Shown here in pieces: positions 38,528-46,650 of a stretch of 64,000 nt of DNA; position 1 is the first letter of the stretch; the number at the start of each line of letters is the position of its first letter. The notes under the pieces were generated by a model. The model did no database searches, was not told where the DNA came from, and worked only from the letters and a program-made list of their open reading frames with translations. A program made the position numbers and the translations under genes. This DNA is from Chloroflexota bacterium (GTDB taxonomy: Bacteria; Chloroflexota; Anaerolineae; UBA2200), in assembly GCA_014360755.1 (NCBI GenBank), contig JACIWX010000005.1:1-64000 (forward strand). Direction: 5' to 3'.

Positions 38528-40207
38528 TCACACGCCTGTAACCCGGCGGATGCTCAAGGGTAGCCTGGGAAGCAAATCGCCAGCGACTGCGCCAGCCAGC
38601 CCGAGTTCTTCGCTGACCATCTGGCCGGCAAGCCCATGCAGATACGCCCCGACGACGGCGGCTTCAAAAGGTGGCAACCCCTGTGCCAATAGGCCGGCTA
38701 CTGCCCCAGCCAGCACATCGCCGGTACCGGCCGTGGCTAAGGCGGGGTTGGCAAAGGGGTTGATGTAGGCAATGCCCGTTGGAGAAGCGATGACCGTATA
38801 GGCTCCCTTCAGCACAACGACAACCCCCCATTCCTGGGCTGCCTGACGGGCCATAGCGATACGGTTTGCCTCTACCTCCTCAATGGTCGTGCCTAGGAGA
38901 CGCGACATCTCACCAGGGTGAGGAGTGAGCACTACCCCACGGGAATGGAGGTGCAGAAACTGTGCCCACCCTTTGATATCGGACAGGGCATTCAATCCGT
39001 CTGCATCAATCACCAGCGGGGGCAAGGGTTGCCCTTTCTCCTCTTGCTCGGTCGTCGGTTCCACGAAGCCAATACGCCCTTTCTTCTCTCCTAGGGGCAA
39101 GGACAGCAAACGGGCGACAAATTCGACCGTCTTTTCATCTCGCCCGATCCCTGGCCCTAACAGCAATGCGTCATAGCCACCGAGCCCTTCCTGCAACACC
39201 TTGACCGCTTCCGGCACTAGTGCGCCTATCTCATGGGGGAGGAGCAGAAAAGTTGCCTCACTCAATTTGGCGGCTAGAATAGGATGGATGCTGGCAGGTA
39301 CGCCAAGCGTTACCAATCCGGCACCGACGCGCAGGGCAGCGCTGGCAGCCAGGCATGGAGCGCCAGTATAGTTCGCCGAACCTGCCACAACCATGACCTT
39401 ACCAAACGTGCCCTTGTGTCCATTTTTGGGACGCTGGGGCAAAAGCGTTTTGACCATAGCAGGGGTGGTCATCTCCAAAACAATGTCCTTGGCTAGTTTG
39501 GGTGGAATGCCAATATCAGCAATGACCAGCTCGCCTACATAGTTGGCGCCGGGAAAGAGGAACAGTCCCACTTTGGGAAAAGCAAGGGTGATGGTCACAT
39601 CGGCTGGCAAGGTAACGGGGTCCACTGCCCCGCTGTCGCAGTTCAATCCGGAAGGCACATCCAGCGCAAGCACCATGGGTGACGGATGGTTTTTCCCCGA
39701 CGCTATTGGCAAGGGCTGGACAAACGTCTCTGGATACTTGCCCGCTTTCCTGTGCTCTACTTCTTTGCGCATAATGCTCAGGATCTCCTGAAGCGCGCCA
39801 GTGATAGGCCGCGATACACCGGTGCCGAGCAAAGCATCTACAACCCAATCTGCTTGGGTAGCCAAGCGGCGTAACACTTTGTAATGCTCGTCTTCTTCAC
39901 CCCGGTAGGTAGGGATGCCAGCGTCCTGGACCCGTTTCCAATTGGCATCGTCTGCTGTGTCCCGTTTGCCGCAGTACACAGATACAGAGGCTCCAGCCTG
40001 ATGCAGGTAATATGCGGTGACCAAGCCATCGCCGCCGTTTTTGCCTGGCCCAACAAGCACCAGGACGTTTTTGTCCTTGACCCCTTGGCGTTCCATCCAG
40101 TTTGCTACTGCGCGGCCAGCGTTCTCCATCATCTCCGCATAGGTCAGTCCCTGTGCGTCGGCAGCCTTTTCAATGGCCCGCATCTGTTCCACCGTGACGA
40201 TTTTCAT
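38528..40207 (-). CDS. nnr: Bifunctional NAD(P)HX epimerase/dehydratase
   Basis: A 559-residue fusion that repairs hydrated NADH and NADPH. The N-terminal half (1-225) is the YjeF_N epimerase, with MRAIEKAADAQGLTYAEMMENAGRA and VGPGKNGGDGLV. The C-terminal half is the ADP-dependent dehydratase, with HKGTFGKVMVVAGSANYTGA, GPGIG, DADGLNAL, LTPHPGEMSRL, KGAYTVI and NPALATAGTGDVLAG. There are unusual insertions, such as the GEKKGRIGFVEPTTEQEEK loop. Start at ATG 40207 is chosen; 40234 is possible. A strong promoter lies upstream. Confidence 0.95.
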   Translation of the reverse strand: MKIVTVEQMRAIEKAADAQGLTYAEMMENAGRAVANWMERQGVKDKNVLVLVGPGKNGGDGLVTAYYLHQAGASVSVYCGKRDTADDANWKRVQDAGIPTYRGEEDEHYKVLRRLATQADWVVDALLGTGVSRPITGALQEILSIMRKEVEHRKAGKYPETFVQPLPIASGKNHPSPMVLALDVPSGLNCDSGAVDPVTLPADVTITLAFPKVGLFLFPGANYVGELVIADIGIPPKLAKDIVLEMTTPAMVKTLLPQRPKNGHKGTFGKVMVVAGSANYTGAPCLAASAALRVGAGLVTLGVPASIHPILAAKLSEATFLLLPHEIGALVPEAVKVLQEGLGGYDALLLGPGIGRDEKTVEFVARLLSLPLGEKKGRIGFVEPTTEQEEKGQPLPPLVIDADGLNALSDIKGWAQFLHLHSRGVVLTPHPGEMSRLLGTTIEEVEANRIAMARQAAQEWGVVVVLKGAYTVIASPTGIAYINPFANPALATAGTGDVLAGAVAGLLAQGLPPFEAAVVGAYLHGLAGQMVSEELGLAGAVAGDLLPRLPLSIRRVTGV

Positions 40208-40252
40208 GCTCAGTGTTTCCTTCCCCCTGCTCATCTCTGTCAGTGCTTTGCC

Positions 40253-40281
40253 ATTGTAGAGAATAAGCGGCTTTCTGTCAA
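40253..40281 (-). promoter_or_regulatory. Sigma70-like promoter of nnr
   Basis: Minus-strand TTGACA (40276-40281), 17-base spacer, TACAAT (40253-40258). It lies 46 bases upstream of the nnr start. It faces away from the promoter of the HAD gene at 40325. Confidence 0.8.
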
Positions 40282-40324
40282 AGAAAGGGAGGGACTTTTT
40301 CCTCCTAAATTCTCGCCAGTCCGT

Positions 40325-40352
40325 TTGACAAGGAGCAAAAGCTCCCTATGAT
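40325..40352 (+). promoter_or_regulatory. Promoter of the HAD hydrolase, with hairpin in the spacer
   Basis: TTGACA (40325-40330), a 16-base spacer and TATGAT (40347-40352). The spacer holds GGAGC-AAAA-GCTCC (40332-40345), a possible operator or simply chance. Confidence 0.7.
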
Positions 40353-40400
40353 GTAGTCAGTATATAGTATACGTCCAAGCGGCAAGGGCGGAGGTAGAGG

Positions 40401-41018
40401 GTGAAACAGCCAGCATTGGCAGGGATCATCTTTGACTTTGGTGGAGTGTTCACCAAGACAAGGCGACGCGATCAGATTCTACATCGCTGTGAGGACAACC
40501 TGGGGTTAGCCAGGGGCACATTGCTGGAGTTGCTTTTTGCAGGTGAGCATTGGTTAGCGGTGTCCACGGGCAAGATCTCCGCAGAACAATACTGGCAAGC
40601 TATCGGCAAGGCGCTAAATGGTACAGTGCCCGCTGAACTTGAACCCTTTCGCTATAATCCCTTCGCTTACGAAGAATTGAACCAGAAGATGGTCGCTCTT
40701 GGGCGACGCTTGCACCAGCGCTATACCATTGCCTTGCTCAGCAATGCAACGCCTTATTTGGAAGTGCTCCTTGCCAGATATGGCCTTGGGGATGTTTTCG
40801 ACGTGGTAGTAAACTCGGCACGGGTTGGCATGCGCAAACCGGATGCGGGGATTTACCAATTGACGCTGGACAAGATGGGTATGTCGGCCGAGCAGTGTTT
40901 GTTTGTGGACGACAAGGAACGCAATACCGCAGTAGCGGAAGCGCTAGGCATGAAAGCGCTTGTCTTCCGTTCTGCAGCATACTTGGAACGGCAATTGAAG
41001 GGGCTAGGCATTTTTTGA
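40401..41018 (+). CDS. HAD-superfamily hydrolase
   Basis: A 205-residue phosphatase-like protein. Motif I is IIFDFGGVFT (nucleophile Asp), motif II is LLSNATPY, motif III Lys is in GMRKPDAGIY and motif IV is LFVDDKERN. The cap is alpha-helical between motifs I and II. It likely dephosphorylates a small metabolite; the substrate is unknown. The start is GTG 40401 after GGAGGT, 5 bases away. The stop codon lies inside the -35 box of the tRNA promoter that follows. Confidence 0.9.
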   Translation: MKQPALAGIIFDFGGVFTKTRRRDQILHRCEDNLGLARGTLLELLFAGEHWLAVSTGKISAEQYWQAIGKALNGTVPAELEPFRYNPFAYEELNQKMVALGRRLHQRYTIALLSNATPYLEVLLARYGLGDVFDVVVNSARVGMRKPDAGIYQLTLDKMGMSAEQCLFVDDKERNTAVAEALGMKALVFRSAAYLERQLKGLGIF

Positions 41019-41043
41019 CAATTATCCTATCCTTGGTTATAAT
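41015..41043 (+). promoter_or_regulatory. Consensus sigma70 promoter of tRNA-Gly
   Basis: TTGACA (41015-41020), a 17-base spacer and TATAAT (41038-41043): 12/12 to the consensus. The tRNA begins 13 bases after the -10 box. The HAD stop codon TGA is part of the -35 box. Confidence 0.9.
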
Positions 41044-41055
41044 CTTGGTATCGTT

Positions 41056-41128
41056 GCGGGTGTAGCTCAGGTGGCAGAGCGTCTGCTTCCCAAGCAGAAT
41101 GTCGTGGGTTCGAATCCCATCACCCGCT
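41056..41128 (+). tRNA. tRNA-Gly(CCC)
   Basis: A 73-base gene with acceptor stem GCGGGTG/CACCCGC, discriminator T, D-arm GCTCAGGTGGCAGAGC, a 5-bp anticodon stem around the loop TTCCCAA (anticodon CCC), and T-arm GTGGGTTCGAATCCCAT. CCA is not encoded. It decodes GGG. It lies between a perfect promoter and a toxin-antitoxin pair. Confidence 0.93.
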
Positions 41129-41150
41129 TGAGTTATATAGGAGAGGCTGT

Positions 41151-41360
41151 ATGACTGTACGCACATTCACCGCGGTTATACACAAAGAGGAAGATTTATA
41201 TGTGGCGGAGTGTCCAGAGGTGGGCACAGTTAGCCAGGGATACACTATTGAAGAGGCAATAGCGAATCTCAGAGAAGCTACCGAATTGTATCTGGAGGAG
41301 TTTCCACAGCCTGATACAGGACGGCCACTGCTGACTACCTTTGAAGCAACTTATGCCTAG
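41151..41360 (+). CDS. hicB: HicB-like antitoxin
   Basis: A 69-residue partial RNase-H-fold antitoxin. The AVIHKEEDLYVAECPEVGTVSQG opening and IEEAIANLREATELYLEE are the HicB core. It lacks a separate DNA-binding domain, so it is the short HicB form. It probably neutralises HicA, encoded by an 8-base overlapping gene. GGAGAGG lies just before the ATG. It starts 22 bases after the tRNA end and may be read through from the tRNA promoter. Confidence 0.88.
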   Translation: MTVRTFTAVIHKEEDLYVAECPEVGTVSQGYTIEEAIANLREATELYLEEFPQPDTGRPLLTTFEATYA

Positions 41361-41580
41361 ATTGCGACGAGTATCAGATATACAAGTCGTGCGGGCTTTA
41401 GAGCGTCTGGGTTTTGTTCAGGTCAGGCAGCGTGGAACTCACGTGGTGCTGAAAAAGCAGACCACGAAGGGAGAAATCGGTTGTGTGGTATCTCTACATC
41501 GTGAACTGGCAATAGGCACACTGCGTGGTATCCTGCGCCAGGCTGGAGTGTCACCAGAAGAGTTGATGGAGAATCTGTAG
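41353..41580 (+). CDS. hicA: HicA-like mRNA interferase toxin
   Basis: A 75-residue dsRBD-fold toxin, starting at the ATG that overlaps the hicB stop by 8 bases. VVRALERLGFVQVRQRGTHVVLKK carries the catalytic His in a GTH motif where GSH is usual, followed by VVSLHRELAIGTLRGILRQAGVS. HicA toxins cut mRNA until bound by HicB. The antitoxin-first order is less common than toxin-first but is seen. All key residues are present, so it may be active. Confidence 0.88.
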   Translation: MPRLRRVSDIQVVRALERLGFVQVRQRGTHVVLKKQTTKGEIGCVVSLHRELAIGTLRGILRQAGVSPEELMENL

Positions 41581-41714
41581 AAGCGTATCTCGGATCGTAT
41601 GCATATAGAGCGCAAGCGAAACTAATTTAGATCTTGCGACATCACAGTCTATCACAATGATTTGCGAAAGTTACCCCAAATCTGTTTTCCGCTTTTCCCC
41701 TGGAGGAAAAGGAC

Positions 41715-42503
41715 GTGTCAGCAGAAAGGTTCAAAATCGCCACCTTTAATGTGAATTCTGTGCGCAGCAGGCTGGATTTGGTGCTTGGCTGGCTGCAAAG
41801 GGAAGCCCCTGATGCACTCTGTATGCAGGAGACCAAAGTGCAGGATGCGGAATTCCCGGCAGAGGCTTTCCGGAATATAGGCTATCACGTTGCCTTTCGT
41901 GGCCAAAAGGGCTATGCCGGTGTTGCCATTGCCAGCAAGCACGAACTGGAAGGCGTGGCTTATGGCTTGGATGATGGTGGGGAGCCCGATGAGGCGCGTT
42001 TGATCCGCGCCGTCATTCGAGGCATTCCCATTGTAAACACGTATGTCCCACAGGGCCAATCCGCCGATTCCCCGCAGTTTCAGTACAAACTAGAATGGCT
42101 AGCGCGGCTACGTGCGTGGTTCGACTACCACTATTCGCCGCAGGAGCCGCTCCTATGGGTTGGTGACTTTAACGTCGCACCAGAACCGATTGACGTTCAT
42201 GACCCCAAAGGGCTGGCAAAGCACGTGGATTTTCATCCCGAGGCACGCGCGGCACTGCAGCGGATCAGGGAATGGGGCTTTGTGGATGTCTTCCGCAAGC
42301 ACCACCCGGAGCCTGGACAGTATACGTTCTGGGATTACCGCGTGCGCGACTCCTTAGAGCGGAACATTGGTTGGCGTGTGGATCACATTTGGGCAACCAA
42401 GCCGCTGGCGGACAAATCCATCCGCGCCTGGATTGATGTCGAAGCACGGCGCGCCGAACGTCCCTCGGACCATACCTTCTTGGTGGCCGAGTTTGCGCTC
42501 TGA
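41715..42503 (+). CDS. xth: Exodeoxyribonuclease III (AP endonuclease family)
   Basis: A 262-residue Mg-dependent nuclease of base excision repair that cuts 5' to abasic sites and has 3' exonuclease activity. FKIATFNVNSVRSRL, LCMQETKVQD (metal-binding Glu), VGDFNVAP (Asp-x-Asn), GWRVDHIWAT and SDHTFLVAEF (catalytic His) are the family blocks. The start GTG 41715 is preceded by GGAGGAAAAGGAC. The 134-base gap before it holds nothing I recognise. Confidence 0.95.
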   Translation: MSAERFKIATFNVNSVRSRLDLVLGWLQREAPDALCMQETKVQDAEFPAEAFRNIGYHVAFRGQKGYAGVAIASKHELEGVAYGLDDGGEPDEARLIRAVIRGIPIVNTYVPQGQSADSPQFQYKLEWLARLRAWFDYHYSPQEPLLWVGDFNVAPEPIDVHDPKGLAKHVDFHPEARAALQRIREWGFVDVFRKHHPEPGQYTFWDYRVRDSLERNIGWRVDHIWATKPLADKSIRAWIDVEARRAERPSDHTFLVAEFAL

Positions 42504-42564
42504 GATGGTGTCTCACTACACTGTTTACTACGCTATTTCCCCATGATAAGGAGTTGACGAGAAA

Positions 42565-43659
42565 ATGACGACCAAATCCAAAGTCGCCGTTCTACGCACT
42601 ACGCCGCAGACTGTCCTGGAAGATTACCAGCGTCTGTGTGAACTAGCAGGCATGAGAGAGGCACTGGATCCAGCAGCCACCACGATCCTGAAGGACAACA
42701 TCAGCTGGCATCTGCTTTATCCTGGTTCCAACACTACCCCATGGCAATTGGAAGGCACCATCTTGGCATTGCGCGGAGCTGGCTTTGAGGACCTGGTATG
42801 CGTGCACAACAAGACGGTGGTTACTATTGCCGACTTGGGCGATCGCTACAACAAATTTGGGCCGGTGTTGGAAAAATATGGCATCCCCAAGAAGTATAAC
42901 TTTAAGCCTGAAGACATGACATGGATTGAGTACAAGCCCAAAGCCAAGATGTTGGTGCTGGACAAGGTCTATCCGCAGGGTATTTATATCCCTGACTACT
43001 TTGTGGGCAAGAACATTGTCCACCTACCTACGGTCAAGACCCACTCTTACACGGTAACCACAGGCGCGATGAAAAATGCCTTTGGCGGGCTGCTCAACGT
43101 AAACCGCCACTATACCCATACCTGGATTCACGATACGCTGGTGGATTTGCTGGCGATTCAGAAGGAAATCCACACGGGCATCTTTGCCGTCATGGATGGC
43201 ACGACTGCCGGCAGTGGGGCGGGGCCACGCACGCTCATTCCTTACCGAAAAGATGTCATCCTGGCGTCGGCGGATCAGGTGGCGATTGATGCCGTAGCGG
43301 CAGCGATGATGGGTTTTGACCCACTGCAAATCCCATATATTGCCCGTGCTACGGAATTCCGCTTGGGGCAAGGCAACCCCCGGGAGATCGAAATCGTTGG
43401 CATGCCTGAGGTAGCGAATGAACGCTGGGGCTTTACGGTGGGGGTGAACCTGGGCACGGGCACGGGCATGTTGCTGTGGCGTTCTCCGCTTCGCGTATTC
43501 CAGAAATTGCTCTTCCATACGCCCATTGTCAACATCTTCATCTTCGCTAGCGAGTATTACCATGACCACTTCTGGTATCCGCTCAAGGGGCGCAAGGTGG
43601 TAGAGCAGTGGCTGCGCGAAAGCCCCTGGGGGCATTTATTCCAGCAATACCCTGGCTGA
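42565..43659 (+). CDS. DUF362 domain-containing protein
   Basis: A 364-residue protein. The core ILKDNISWHLLYPGSNT, VGKNIVHLPTVKTHSYTVTTGAMKNAFGG and VMDGTTAGSGAGPRTLIP matches DUF362, a family of unknown function that often carries extra iron-sulphur or membrane parts. None is visible here, though the C-terminal 50 residues have a hydrophobic stretch. The ATG follows AAGGAGTTG. No neighbour suggests a role. Confidence 0.8.
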   Translation: MTTKSKVAVLRTTPQTVLEDYQRLCELAGMREALDPAATTILKDNISWHLLYPGSNTTPWQLEGTILALRGAGFEDLVCVHNKTVVTIADLGDRYNKFGPVLEKYGIPKKYNFKPEDMTWIEYKPKAKMLVLDKVYPQGIYIPDYFVGKNIVHLPTVKTHSYTVTTGAMKNAFGGLLNVNRHYTHTWIHDTLVDLLAIQKEIHTGIFAVMDGTTAGSGAGPRTLIPYRKDVILASADQVAIDAVAAAMMGFDPLQIPYIARATEFRLGQGNPREIEIVGMPEVANERWGFTVGVNLGTGTGMLLWRSPLRVFQKLLFHTPIVNIFIFASEYYHDHFWYPLKGRKVVEQWLRESPWGHLFQQYPG

Positions 43660-43663
43660 CACG

Positions 43664-43713
43664 GAATACGGAGTACGTAAAACGTAATGCGTAAAACGGA
43701 ATGCGTAATGCGT
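43664..43713. repeat. Degenerate tandem repeat around GTAATGCGTAAAACG
   Basis: The gap between the convergent DUF362 and YggS genes holds repeated ACGTAA, AATGCGT and CGGAATGCG units. It is a low-complexity tract, similar in kind to the heptamer array at 18316. I see no stem or coding potential. Confidence 0.65.
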
Positions 43714-43716
43714 GTC

Positions 43717-44385
43717 CTATTCTGCCCGTTCTCCGAATAATAGTGTTCCAATGCGCACCATGTTCGCTCCCTCTTCGATAGCGACGAGGTAGCTGTTGCT
43801 CATGCCCATGGAGAGGTAGCGCATTTCTACATTGGGGATGTGAGTTGCTTTCAGGCGCTCAAAGATTTCCCTGGTGATGCGAAAGTAGGGGCGGGCGTCT
43901 TCTGGGTTGCCAAAGCGCGGGCCCATGGTCATCAGGCCCTGCAGGCGAAGGTGTGGCAGGGTGCTCACTTGCCATGCCAGTTGTTCCACTTCTTCAGGCA
44001 GCACACCAGTCTTGCTGGCTTCCCGGCCGCTGTTGACTTCAATCAAAACAGGCATGACCTTGCCAAGGGCTGCACAGCGCTTTTCTAGTTCCTGTGCCAG
44101 CCGCCACGAATCCAGTGTCTCGATCATGTCGAACAACTGCACGGCGCTTTTTGCCTTGTTCGTCTGCAGGTGCCCGATCATGTGCCATTGCACCGGTTCG
44201 GGGATGAGCGGGATCATCTGGGCTGCTTCCTGAACATAGTTGTGGCCTACGTGCGAGACGCCAGCCCGTATGGCAGCGCGCACTTCTTCTACCGTGCGCG
44301 ATTTAGCCGCTGCAACCAGGATCACACCTGGTGGCAGTGTCTCTCGGATACGCTTCACGGCATTGGCAATCGCTTTTTCATCCAT
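43717..44385 (-). CDS. YggS-family PLP homeostasis protein
   Basis: A 222-residue TIM-barrel PLP-binding protein like the N-terminal part of alanine racemase. VAAAKSRTVEEVRAAI holds the PLP lysine, GHNYVQEA, WHMIGHLQTNKAK and VNSGREASKTG are conserved, and LSMGMSNSY binds phosphate. It keeps free PLP low and has no clear enzyme activity. The usual ASK in the Lys motif is AKS here and VSKT is VAAAKS, a minor variation. It is 20 bases upstream-adjacent to the topoisomerase, on the same strand. Confidence 0.92.
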   Translation of the reverse strand: MDEKAIANAVKRIRETLPPGVILVAAAKSRTVEEVRAAIRAGVSHVGHNYVQEAAQMIPLIPEPVQWHMIGHLQTNKAKSAVQLFDMIETLDSWRLAQELEKRCAALGKVMPVLIEVNSGREASKTGVLPEEVEQLAWQVSTLPHLRLQGLMTMGPRFGNPEDARPYFRITREIFERLKATHIPNVEMRYLSMGMSNSYLVAIEEGANMVRIGTLLFGERAE

Positions 44386-44404
44386 AGGAGAGGTCCTTCA
44401 GAAA

Positions 44405-46195
44405 TTATTGGTTTTCTTGGAGCGCTTCCTCAGCCTGCCGAACCCAAGAGAATTTGCGTTGCAGGGTCTTAGGGTAATATTTCCCCAATACATCGTATTC
44501 GACGCGCTGTCCCCAGCGGTACAAGACGCGTGGGTCAATATAGGATTTGAGGCTGGTGGTCAGGTTCCAATCGCGCTTTTCCCTGGCTACCCGGGATTCT
44601 GCCTTCACTTTGCCCAGGGCAAGCATGGCTTTTTGCAGCTTTTCTTGGGCTGCAGCCAGTTTGTGCGCGGCGCGCTCTATTTTCTTCTGGTAAGCGTTTT
44701 TAGTTCTTTCTTTTTGTTTCGGTGTGGTGCAGGTGGCAAGCCTCTCGCGTGCTTCTTGGCGTAGCGCCGCCAATGCCTCTTTGCATCGTTGCACTTGAGC
44801 GCGGCACTCCTCGACGCGTTGCTGGGCTTTGCGCTCTCGCTCGGCAAACTTTTCCCGGCGAGCAGCCCAATTGGCGGCGGCTTTTTTGGTGTGGTTACAG
44901 AACATTGCTGCCTGTACGTTGGCCATGCTCACCGCTTGCCATTTCTCATGCTCTGGATCCGTTGGCTGGATGTTGGCATTGGCTAGGTTTTCCTGCACCA
45001 GTAGCGTGGCATGGTGGGTGCGGAATACCTTAGCCGTCAAGCCTGGCAATAGTTCGGAAAGGAAGGCATTGACGTCCTGGCTATCAATGTCAGGGAAGAT
45101 CTGCGGCTTGTCGCGCGTGGGATGGCGTTTGCCATTGTTGCGTGAATTGCTATTGGGCGGACGGGCGTTTTGAATCAGTTCCTGCAAGTTGCGGTATACC
45201 GCCTCTGGCAATATGACCTTTTTGTGCCAGCGCACCGAGTCCTTGCCCAAGAAGCGGAATTCTGCTACCCCATCGGGATGCAACGTAACATGCTCTGGGC
45301 GCAGCGTGGTTGCACCAACAGTGTCCGCTTCGTCGGGGTCTTTTTCATCGCCCACGCGCAAGCCCAGCACATCAATCAAGTAGCAGGCAGTAGCCATCAT
45401 CCTGCGCTTGGGGTCAGGGCTAGCCAAAGCCTCTTGAATGCCTGCTCTCACCCGCTCCAATTGAGCGTGCAGTTGGATCGCCTGGTCAAACTTCTCTGCT
45501 TCGCGGGCTTGGCGTATAGAGGCGGTGTCGCCCAGCCAGATGTACTTCATTTTCCCGGATAACTTGTCCTTCCAACGCGCCACCCACAAGCCATCTGGCT
45601 GCCAGACAATTTCTTGCCAGTCGCCGGGTGGCCTGGGCGCATCTGGGCTCAAGTTTAGGGTAATGTCGCGCTGTTGCGGGCCCTCTTTCCAGCGGCCGCG
45701 CAAGGGGTGCTTGCCGCGCCCCATGAAGATGCCGCTGGGCTCAACTATGTATGTACCCAATTCGGTGCGTTCGCCATTGACGATGGCATAGCCATACTGC
45801 TCCTTGAGTGCTTCGCGTTGGGCTTTACGTGCAGCGGCCTGTGCCTTGCGTTCCTCCTTGCTTAGCCGTGCCTTGGCTTCCCGCTCCGCTTCGACTGCCT
45901 GAATGGCAGGAGTAAAGTCCACTTCCTCCAGGGACAGCGGCGGTTCTATGCCCAATGCAGCGCTGAAATCTTGCAGGAAATTGCGCACAAAGACGCTGTC
46001 CTCTACATAGGGGGTGCCTTGCTTTTTCGCCCAGGCTAATGCCATTTCCTCCTGTTTGGGCGTGAGCGGCACTGCCTTCCCACGCACCGTCAGCACCAGC
46101 CCACGTGGTTCCGGTGCTGGCGGGACGAGCACGCCGTTGTGGACCAGTTGGGTTAGCCAGTTCATTTCTCCATTACGGTTGTTCTTGGTTGTCAT
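44405..46195 (-). CDS. Eukaryotic-type DNA topoisomerase IB
   Basis: A 596-residue enzyme expected to nick one DNA strand, form a 3'-phosphotyrosine and relax supercoils. Unlike the 300-350-residue poxvirus-like bacterial TopIB, it has the core seen in eukaryotic Top1: GIFMGRGKHPLRGRWK, RDITLNLS, IWLGD, ATACYLIDVLGLRVGDEKD and GATTLRPEHV. The five catalytic residues are present as Arg280, Lys318 (FLGKDSVRW), Arg392 (KVFRTHHAT), His435 (CNHTKK) and Tyr552 (SLKSYIDPRV). A charged coiled-coil linker (about 440-545) sits before Tyr552, as in human Top1. The promoter lies very close to ATG 46195; ATG 46165, with GGAG just before it, is an alternative start. It lies on the minus strand, 20 bases before yggS. 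The enzyme may be of archaeal or eukaryotic-like descent. Confidence 0.9.
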   Translation of the reverse strand: MTTKNNRNGEMNWLTQLVHNGVLVPPAPEPRGLVLTVRGKAVPLTPKQEEMALAWAKKQGTPYVEDSVFVRNFLQDFSAALGIEPPLSLEEVDFTPAIQAVEAEREAKARLSKEERKAQAAARKAQREALKEQYGYAIVNGERTELGTYIVEPSGIFMGRGKHPLRGRWKEGPQQRDITLNLSPDAPRPPGDWQEIVWQPDGLWVARWKDKLSGKMKYIWLGDTASIRQAREAEKFDQAIQLHAQLERVRAGIQEALASPDPKRRMMATACYLIDVLGLRVGDEKDPDEADTVGATTLRPEHVTLHPDGVAEFRFLGKDSVRWHKKVILPEAVYRNLQELIQNARPPNSNSRNNGKRHPTRDKPQIFPDIDSQDVNAFLSELLPGLTAKVFRTHHATLLVQENLANANIQPTDPEHEKWQAVSMANVQAAMFCNHTKKAAANWAARREKFAERERKAQQRVEECRAQVQRCKEALAALRQEARERLATCTTPKQKERTKNAYQKKIERAAHKLAAAQEKLQKAMLALGKVKAESRVAREKRDWNLTTSLKSYIDPRVLYRWGQRVEYDVLGKYYPKTLQRKFSWVRQAEEALQENQ

Positions 46196-46205
46196 ACGAA
46201 ATGAT

Positions 46206-46235
46206 ATTATAGCAACGAAGCAGGGGAGAATCCAA
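46206..46235 (-). promoter_or_regulatory. Promoter of topoisomerase IB
   Basis: Minus-strand TTGGAT (46230-46235), 18-base spacer, TATAAT (46206-46211). Transcription would start near 46199, only a few bases before ATG 46195. This implies a nearly leaderless message or use of ATG 46165. Confidence 0.6.
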
Positions 46236-46357
46236 AATGTACAATGCGCTTGCGCCAGGAGGACAGCAGTGCGCCGTTACTGTGACGTGGACTTACGATA
46301 GAGGCTGCATGCAACATAATTTCTGCATGAGCGAAGGATTCGCCCTCAAGTTATACA

Positions 46358-46383
46358 GATGCTTCACTGCGTTCAGCATGACA
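46358..46383. repeat. Second copy of the dispersed element end
   Basis: These 26 bases match 35457-35482 with two mismatches. A degraded left arm may begin near 46325. The gap 46196-46650 holds the topoisomerase promoter, this repeat and a plus-strand promoter, but no gene. Confidence 0.65.
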
Positions 46384-46498
46384 AAGACAATAGTGTTTTT
46401 GGTCTCTCCGCGGAATATGCAGGCTGCATTTTGGCATGCTGCGCATGGCGATTCTCAGGGGGAATATGAATCGCATAATGTTCACCGTGTTCACGCTT

Positions 46499-46528
46499 TT
46501 GCTAGAAACAGAATATTTGGGCTATACT
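46499..46528 (+). promoter_or_regulatory. Putative promoter of the nucleotidyltransferase-NACHT-DGR region
   Basis: TTGCTA (46499-46504), 18-base spacer, TATACT (46523-46528). It is the best candidate upstream of the nucleotidyltransferase, 123 bases before its ATG. Confidence 0.45.
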
Positions 46529-46650
46529 CTCAACAAACGAGGGCTTGCCCAAAGCAAGGTTAAGGTAGGGTGTAAGAGGCATCGTGGGGACTCTTTTGGT
46601 ATGCAGGTCAAACTGGTTTGAATTTTATGTGTCTTGAAACGGTTGGCGCG

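Noticed and set aside
44405-46195. Tyrosine recombinase or integrase
   Set aside because: It shares the catalytic layout, but GIFMGRG, FLGKDS and the C-terminal SxxxYxDPR motif are specific to eukaryotic-type topoisomerase IB.
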